The notes under the pieces: generated by a model
Databases searched by the model: none
Told to the model about the DNA's origin: nothing
The model's input: only the letters and a program-made list of their open reading frames with translations
Shown: positions 58,878 to 64,000 of the stretch, one piece after another
Layout of the letters: each line of letters starts with the position of its first letter
Position numbering within the stretch: the first letter of the stretch is position 1
Translations under genes and position numbers: made by a program
Assembly (NCBI GenBank): GCA_964036155.1
Contig: OZ038423.1
Span: 33,557,249-33,621,248, forward strand
DNA: 64,000 nt
Source of the DNA: Diploscapter coronatus
Lineage: Eukaryota > Nematoda > Chromadorea > Rhabditida > Rhabditidae
Direction of reading: 5' to 3'

Positions 58878-59172
58878 ATAATCACGCTGGGAGAAAATAC
58901 CATGGAGCGTTCCGTTCCTCATTTTATTATCGGAAATTTTTAAAATAAAGTACACGAGAATATTCCATTTTTACTGTTTTCAATGTCATAACGTTTTAAA
59001 ACCTATAAACTCTAGTAATTACTACAGTAATCTTTGTCGTGGTCGTGAATATGTTCGCAGAATTTATTAGCTGACAGTCTAATTAGCAATCAGGAATCAC
59101 AGTAAAAATGTGCGCAGAAGGCTGAGGGGCACATCTTATATATGGGGGGCTTAGAAACGGGCGTTTCGTCTG

Positions 59173-60534
59173 CTACATTCTGGGATTATGGAAGTTGACG
59201 TTGGGCGTCGAAAAGGCAGTGCTCAAGCCGATCGGGAGCTGACTGAAGTCGCCGAGGTTGGCGATGTGATTGAGGATCTGAGTTTTCTGTGTTAAATCTC
59301 TTTATAAAAATCAACTTTTTCTTCGTCCAAACGTCATTTCCCAAAAGTACGGCATAAATCTCGCACCTGAGGCGCCTGACTGCGGTGTCTGTCGTTCCCT
59401 TTCGAGACTCTGCTGGTGCTCCTGGAACGGTGTGTGGGGCTGCCGCTCACGTCGATCGCCCCGAACAGCGCCACTCGTGAAGGATTCTGTGCCAACTTCA
59501 GCTGGTCGCGTATCGACTGCAGCTGCCTGCAAAAATATGCCATTTTTGGCTCCTAGTTACCACCACCCTCTTTTTTCTCTTCTTCATACTATTTCTTAGA
59601 AAAGAAGGTGGCACTGCAAGAGGATAGTGGTGGTGGTAAATACAGTGAGCCCGATTTTTTGTTGAAAAGTTAGTGCTTTTTAAAAGTTTTTTTTCTCAAA
59701 AGTTTATTTTTATGGTTTCTGAAGAGTACTGTAATCAACTTCTTTTCTGCTACCCTTTTCAAAATTGACTTTTTCCTGAGAAAATTACAGTAACCTTAAG
59801 TGATTCAATTCATTTCTTGCTGATTTTTTTCAGAAATGCTAGTGATTAATTATTTTTAAAGACCCACTTTTTGTACTCGTTCTTCTTGTTGATTTCCTGC
59901 TTGGTGTAGCTTTTGAGCTTCTCGTAGTTCTCCGCCTGAAACGTAAATAATGATTAATTTTAAAAACCGACAAGTATTGATTTTCTTTTAAGAAGGTAGA
60001 TAAATATTGATTTTCATGATTTACCTTTTTCTTGTGGAGTTCTATCTGGATGCGAGCGTGCTCAGCCTGGAACTTGGCGACCTCTTTGATGAGCTGAATC
60101 GAAGAAGCCAACGTGTCCTCCATCGGAGTGAAGAGCTCCCGCAACTGAAGTTTCAAAATCTTCATTTTCTTCGAAGAAACAAATTCTCAACCTTTCCTAC
60201 TCTTAAAAATTCATTTTTTTCTTATTTTTGAAAAAAATCGATTTCCAACCTCTAGGGGCAGTTTGGATCCGATTTCCATTATCCTGAAATCCTTCGTCTT
60301 GCAGACGAGGCACTCTTTGCGATTCGCCTCTGAATTTTTAAAAATATTTATTTTAGTCATTTTTGAGACTGAAAATCGTCTTTTTGAGTGGATATTTTCG
60401 AAGAAATAAAGAAATTCACCGTTGGCGAGGCACGTCGCGCAGAATATGTGCTCGCACGAAGTCAGGCCGAATTTATGCGGCCCGCCGGAGCTGTTGACGA
60501 ACTTGAAGCACCCCATGCAGTGGACTAACTCCAT
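59173..60534 (-). CDS. zhp: ZHP/Zip3 (RNF212-like) meiotic RING protein, 214 aa
   Basis: Zip3-family SUMO/ubiquitin-type RING proteins associate with the synaptonemal complex and select crossover sites (family knowledge). Exons 60534-60420, 60329-60250, 60144-60025, 59936-59868, 59522-59367 and 59277-59173 join in frame, 214 aa. Seen: an N-terminal C3HC4 RING, Cys6, Cys9, Cys27, His29, Cys32, Cys35, Cys45 and Cys48; a coiled coil at about 70-140 (SSIQLIKEVAKFQAEH, KLKSYTKQEINKK, LQSIRDQLKLAQ); then a Ser/Arg-rich stretch (THRSRSTSRVSKG) and a short C-terminal tail ending in NPRM. The fifth exon is taken from the second of two tandem acceptors (GCAG/GCAG) because only that keeps the coiled-coil frame. 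Which of ZHP-1 to ZHP-4 it matches is undetermined. Confidence 0.85.
59557..59639. repeat. Foldback repeat in a zhp intron
   Basis: TTACCACCACCCTCTT (59557-59572) pairs with AAGAGGATAGTGGTGGTGG (from 59618, ending TAA at 59639), apart from a small bulge. It lies in the intron between the fourth and fifth coding exons. No target duplication was identified. Confidence 0.55.
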
Positions 60535-61148
60535 TTTCTTCAGAAACGCTATTGACCAACAAAACTGAAAACATCGAAAATTGACGATTGCACGACCTTA
60601 TTGTGCGACTTGAGTATCTCGCAATCGGGCGTTAGTAAAGCGAAACGATCGAATACGAGAACAATATCGCGATACAGAAAATAAGTTTATCGATTAAAGC
60701 AGAAAAAGAGAAACACCCGGTGAAAGAATTGGGACTTTTCTACCACAACCGCAGTGCGGTGGGAAAAATGAGTTAAGCTGCATTTATCGATGAGTTTCCA
60801 GAAATGGACAATATTTTTCCAAAGATAATCACTACCTTTCCAGAAGTGAACAGCTTATATCTATAAACAAGTCATTTCTCTTGCAAACGAAAGATAGCTT
60901 TTCCAGAGATAAATTGCTGCTTTGAAGATATGCAATAATCAATTTTTCACAGTAAAAATGTAACCTTTTTTTTTATAAAAAAAAACCATTAACCTTCTGA
61001 CGTTGTTTCTTTCTTTTCTGCATTCAAGAGATACTCTATTCAAATATCAGCATAGACATTAAACCGACGAAATTAGAAATTAGCATTTATATTGACGAGG
61101 AATTTTCATTATAATTTCAAATCATTACTTCGTCTTCTCGTCCACGAA
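60535..61148. other. Divergent intergenic region upstream of zhp
   Basis: About 0.6 kb between zhp and the small + strand candidate gene. No exons or repeats were identified; it should contain the zhp promoter. Confidence 0.5.
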
Positions 61149-61988
61149 ATGGCTTTCAAGATTGAACCGCTGAGCGCCTCATTTTTTGCGTCAGGAGGCA
61201 GTGGTACGTGTTAAAAAAACGTCTCCATAATGATCATCTCCAAGATCCCTCTCTATGTTTTGACGACCTGTCACATTCCTAAATGAAAACGGAGCGTTTT
61301 TATAAGCAAATTGTAATATGCCTCGAGGAGCCAAATGATTTTTTAAAAAGTGATAATCATGGGTCCTGCTTAGAGAGCGCAAGTTTCACCCACGCTGTGA
61401 AATCAAAGTCAAGGAAAGCAATTTTGCTAAAGTTTTAAAGAATTTAGTTTTTCTTATTTTTAAATAAGACTAATAAATAAAGCTACTCATTCCTGATGTT
61501 TCAGAGTGCCCCTATGAAGACTATGAAGGAATGCAATGTGGTCGAGAGTAACAAGCTCGGGATATTGGCCAAGAATAATGCTATTGTGAACATTTCGCGC
61601 GAAGCACGGACAAATTTTTATATATTCATTTTCGATAAAGCTAAACTAAAAACTTTGGAAACGCGATAATTCACGAGATATCATTGAATAGATTCTTCAC
61701 TGGGCTAATTATCAATTGTTCGACCTAGTAAAACTTTAATAACACAAATATTATCCCAAATTACCTCATTCAAATAACGAATGACCAGATCTAGGGAGGA
61801 CGATCGTCAAAAAGCCCTTGTGACCTACCTCTATATATTTTCTTTAGAATTTAGTATCTCTATACAATTTAACAAATATAAATATTTAAATTTTCAGGTG
61901 TGTGTGTGTGTGTGTGTGTGATTGTGTGGCGGGAAGTGATGTTCGTCTACCTCCTCGTGGTACTTCCTGGATATCCTACAAGGGATAA
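61149..61988 (+). CDS. Candidate small cysteine-rich protein, 62 aa (or 33 aa)
   Basis: Not recognised. Exon 61149-61203 (MAFKIEPLSASFFASGGS) joins in frame to 61505-61547 (ECPYEDYEGMQCGR) and then, through a GTAACA donor and TTTTCAG acceptor, to 61898-61988. The third exon begins with the GT microsatellite, which reads as a Cys-Val repeat and continues CDCVAGSDVRLPPRG to a stop, 62 aa in total. If the second exon is not spliced, the frame stops at 61551 (33 aa). GC content of the exons exceeds that of the surroundings. There is no signal peptide, which is odd for a cysteine-rich peptide; an upstream exon may be missing. Intron 2 would contain the MITE fragment at 61786. Confidence 0.35.
61786..61850. 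mobile_element. Truncated copy of the CAGAYCTAGGG MITE
   Basis: CAGATCTAGGGAGGACGATC and the following TTGTGACCTACC...TATATTTTCTTTA match the first third of the 51273 copy. The right end is not found, so this is a fragment. Confidence 0.55.
61898..61920. repeat. GT dinucleotide microsatellite
   Basis: Eleven and a half GT units starting immediately after a TTTTCAG. It may lie within a coding exon (see the candidate gene at 61149-61988), or it may simply be intergenic. Confidence 0.9.
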
Positions 61989-63583
61989 CTGAACGACGAA
62001 CGACAATTTGATCTATGAAAATTTCGATATGTTTTCAAAACTATCTTTGAAATAGACAATAAACCATATATTTAATTAGTAAATAAATAGTTAAAAAATT
62101 AAAGCAAGAAATTTGCATAACCATGCATGCTCTAACATTTTCATCTTTGCACTTATCTATTTTTCAGATAAAACTACGAAGAATCATCATTTATTCTCTG
62201 AGTTTCTCCTTGCTAATATATTGCAAAATACTGTCTAATGAAAAATTAGAGTATATTACTTCATCGCGCTTTTTTTCTCTAAAGGACTCGCGTACATCTC
62301 TGTTCATCATGCGTAAAAATTGCTAGTCTTTTAAACCCATATTATAATTAAAATCTAAAATCTTCCATCATTTCAGGAAGAGTCGCTCATCAGCCATAAA
62401 TCATATGGCGGGTTTCAACCGTTAATAATCGAGAATCAACAATCTAAACCTTTCCTTTTTTGAAAAATTTCGAATTTTTAACATTTGTAAAAGCAGTTTT
62501 GAATCCTAATGTTATTGTTCAATTATTACCTCGTTTTGTCCTTTTTGAATAACTTACAGAGAATTTGAAATATTTCAGTAATTTATGTAGATAGAATCAA
62601 CTTTCTTGAAATACACTTAATCGGAAATAAATGACACCATTCATCATGAATTTTATTTTTAAATCATTTAATAATTTTCAAACATTGGAAATAAGTATGT
62701 TCCGCTATTTTCGTGATTAGACTTTGTAACCAACAACAAAATTTAATAATCAAACTTCAAATTTTCAATTTAACCTGAAATAATTATTGTAGTTTCTATG
62801 TTTTATTTCAGAAGAAATAACAATAATCAGAATCTATCAAAATCGCGTCAAAATACCATCTTCGGAATCCAATGACATTTTTCGTATATTAGTCTATTTA
62901 GGATATCAATTTTATTCATTTGCTAGTAAAAATTATTTTTAACTTGAATTTCCCTGTTTTACGTCGCTGCAACTGTATAAATGATATTTAGAATATAAAA
63001 TATCAGCTCATGATATTCTGTGAAAAATACTACTTTTTTTATAAATAATAAATAAGTTGTCTATAAATCTAAACGCAAAACACGAAATAAAAATTATAGA
63101 TTTCTCTTTAACATTTTAAACGACTACCAAATAACTGCATACTAATTGGAAATCAGATCGTACCTTTCATTTGCTACAAGTTTTATTGATAAAGGGTAAA
63201 GTTATTGTTATCTTCAGTTTTTTTTTAAATGAAAACTTATTATCAACTAACGTATATTTGATATTTGACGATGACAATATTAGACGAAAAGTCTGGTGAA
63301 TACTCATTTCTGAAAAACATTTGCTTCTCATATGGTGGAGAGCAAGAGTTAGGAAACACAGCATTTTCAATACATATTAACGGAATTTTTAAGTCGATAA
63401 TATTCTATTTGCATCAAGACGAAGAAAATGGAATAAATTGATTTTGTTTCTAATGTCGTTCTAATTCACCTGTCGATTGAAGTATATAATTTGAGGTCTT
63501 TCTAAAACGTATCAGACAAAGCGCGATAAATTTCGACTCTATTGGTACCTATAAAATTTTAAAATTTTTCAATAATTTTACCT
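61989..63583. other. AT-rich intergenic region
   Basis: About 1.6 kb, strongly AT-rich. No supported exons, RNA genes or repeats. Confidence 0.5.
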
Positions 63584-64000
63584 ATGGACGTGGAAGGATA
63601 TATTAATAGCGGTAAGATATATTAATTTAAGTAATAGAAATATCTTCATAATAATATCGCTATATGAAAAATTTTGTAGGGTCTTAATTAAAATATTATA
63701 TTTCAGTATTAGGCCTTAATGAAGTCATTAAACTAACCGAAGATAAAATTTTGGCTGCGATTATTATCCTCATTATACTTATTTTTTCAATTATTATACC
63801 TAATCTACTCTTAAGAATTTCTGACGGAGAATTATTGGAATTAAAGGATGTAATTTGACTTATTTGGCAAATATTATAAAATTATTGATTATAGGCGCCT
63901 TATTACCCAATATATTATCAAATGAGAAGATTCGCAACTTTCTTTCCGGCTGCGTTAGCTGTATTATCATTAACAACAGTTGTCACACTTCTTATGGTTG
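63584..64000 (+). CDS. 5' part of a membrane protein gene, cut by the window end
   Basis: Exons 63584-63611 (MDVEGYINS), 63707-63849 and 63895 to the window end join in frame through GTAAGA and GTAATT donors and TTTCAG and TTATAG acceptors. The predicted sequence has a strong hydrophobic helix (ILAAIIILIILIFSIIIPN), an acidic linker (ISDGELLELKD), then APYYPIYYQMRRFATFFP and a second hydrophobic segment (ALAVLSLTTVVTLLMV). A short N-terminal region with a hydrophobic stretch after RRFA loosely resembles the start of nematode cuticle collagens, but no Gly-X-Y repeat is visible before the sequence ends, so that is only a suggestion. The third exon could instead be a separate start at its internal ATG. 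Confidence 0.4.

Noticed and set aside
63707..63880. Reading the window end as mitochondrial code (TGA as Trp)
   Set aside because: The TGA falls inside an ordinary GT-AG intron with good splice sites; flanking exons and codon content are nuclear-like, so no mitochondrial insertion is needed.

Overview
The window is nuclear DNA of a free-living-type (rhabditid) nematode. The evidence is many short AT-rich introns (often about 45-65 nt, mostly ending in TTTCAG), likely trans-splice acceptors just upstream of start codons, and recognisable worm genes: centriole protein SAS-4, neuropeptide precursor NLP-3, a ZHP-type meiotic RING protein, a TTM-1-like zinc transporter and sphingomyelin synthase. 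I could not assign a species. No rRNA, tRNA, CRISPR or prokaryotic features were seen. Exon models were assembled by hand; where stated, every junction keeps the reading frame.

Layout. 0.2-1.0 kb (+): a 161-aa globin. 1.2-1.6 kb (-): a short Ser/Asn-rich hypothetical. 2.7-8.7 kb (-): a 23-exon, 969-aa SAS-4/CPAP homologue, with a 504-bp inverted-repeat element just upstream. 11.1-13.8 kb (+): a 243-aa unknown protein with cysteine clusters at both ends. 14.7-27.0 kb (+): sphingomyelin synthase, 12 exons, including a 2.9-kb intron with a GC donor. 27.6-30.05 kb (-): a secreted GH18 chitinase-like enzyme with an intact catalytic motif. 32.05-40.8 kb (-): a CDF zinc transporter with two alternative first-exon sets 6 kb apart. 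42.3-46.1 kb (-): the E1-alpha subunit of branched-chain ketoacid dehydrogenase. 47.0-50.5 kb (-): a mitochondrial RMND1/DUF155 protein. 51.5-53.2 kb (+): a CAP/SCP protein. 54.8-56.3 kb (+): a four-helix MARVEL-like membrane protein. 58.3-58.9 kb (+): nlp-3. 59.2-60.5 kb (-): a ZHP/Zip3 RING protein. 61.1-62.0 kb (+): a possible small cysteine-rich protein partly encoded by a GT microsatellite. 63.6 kb to the end (+): the start of a membrane protein cut off by the window.

The genes are unrelated housekeeping, meiotic, metabolic and neuronal functions, as expected for ordinary nematode chromosome; I see no convincing operon or dedicated multi-gene system. The most unusual material is non-coding. 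Several families of short non-autonomous inverted-repeat elements sit in introns and intergenic DNA: a CAGAYCTAGGG family with 8-bp target duplications, an element flanked by TTA, and several foldbacks. At the CAP gene, one element may supply a splice acceptor. The best biological observations are the eroded first peptide in nlp-3, the dual promoter of the zinc transporter, and a candidate alternative exon in sphingomyelin synthase.
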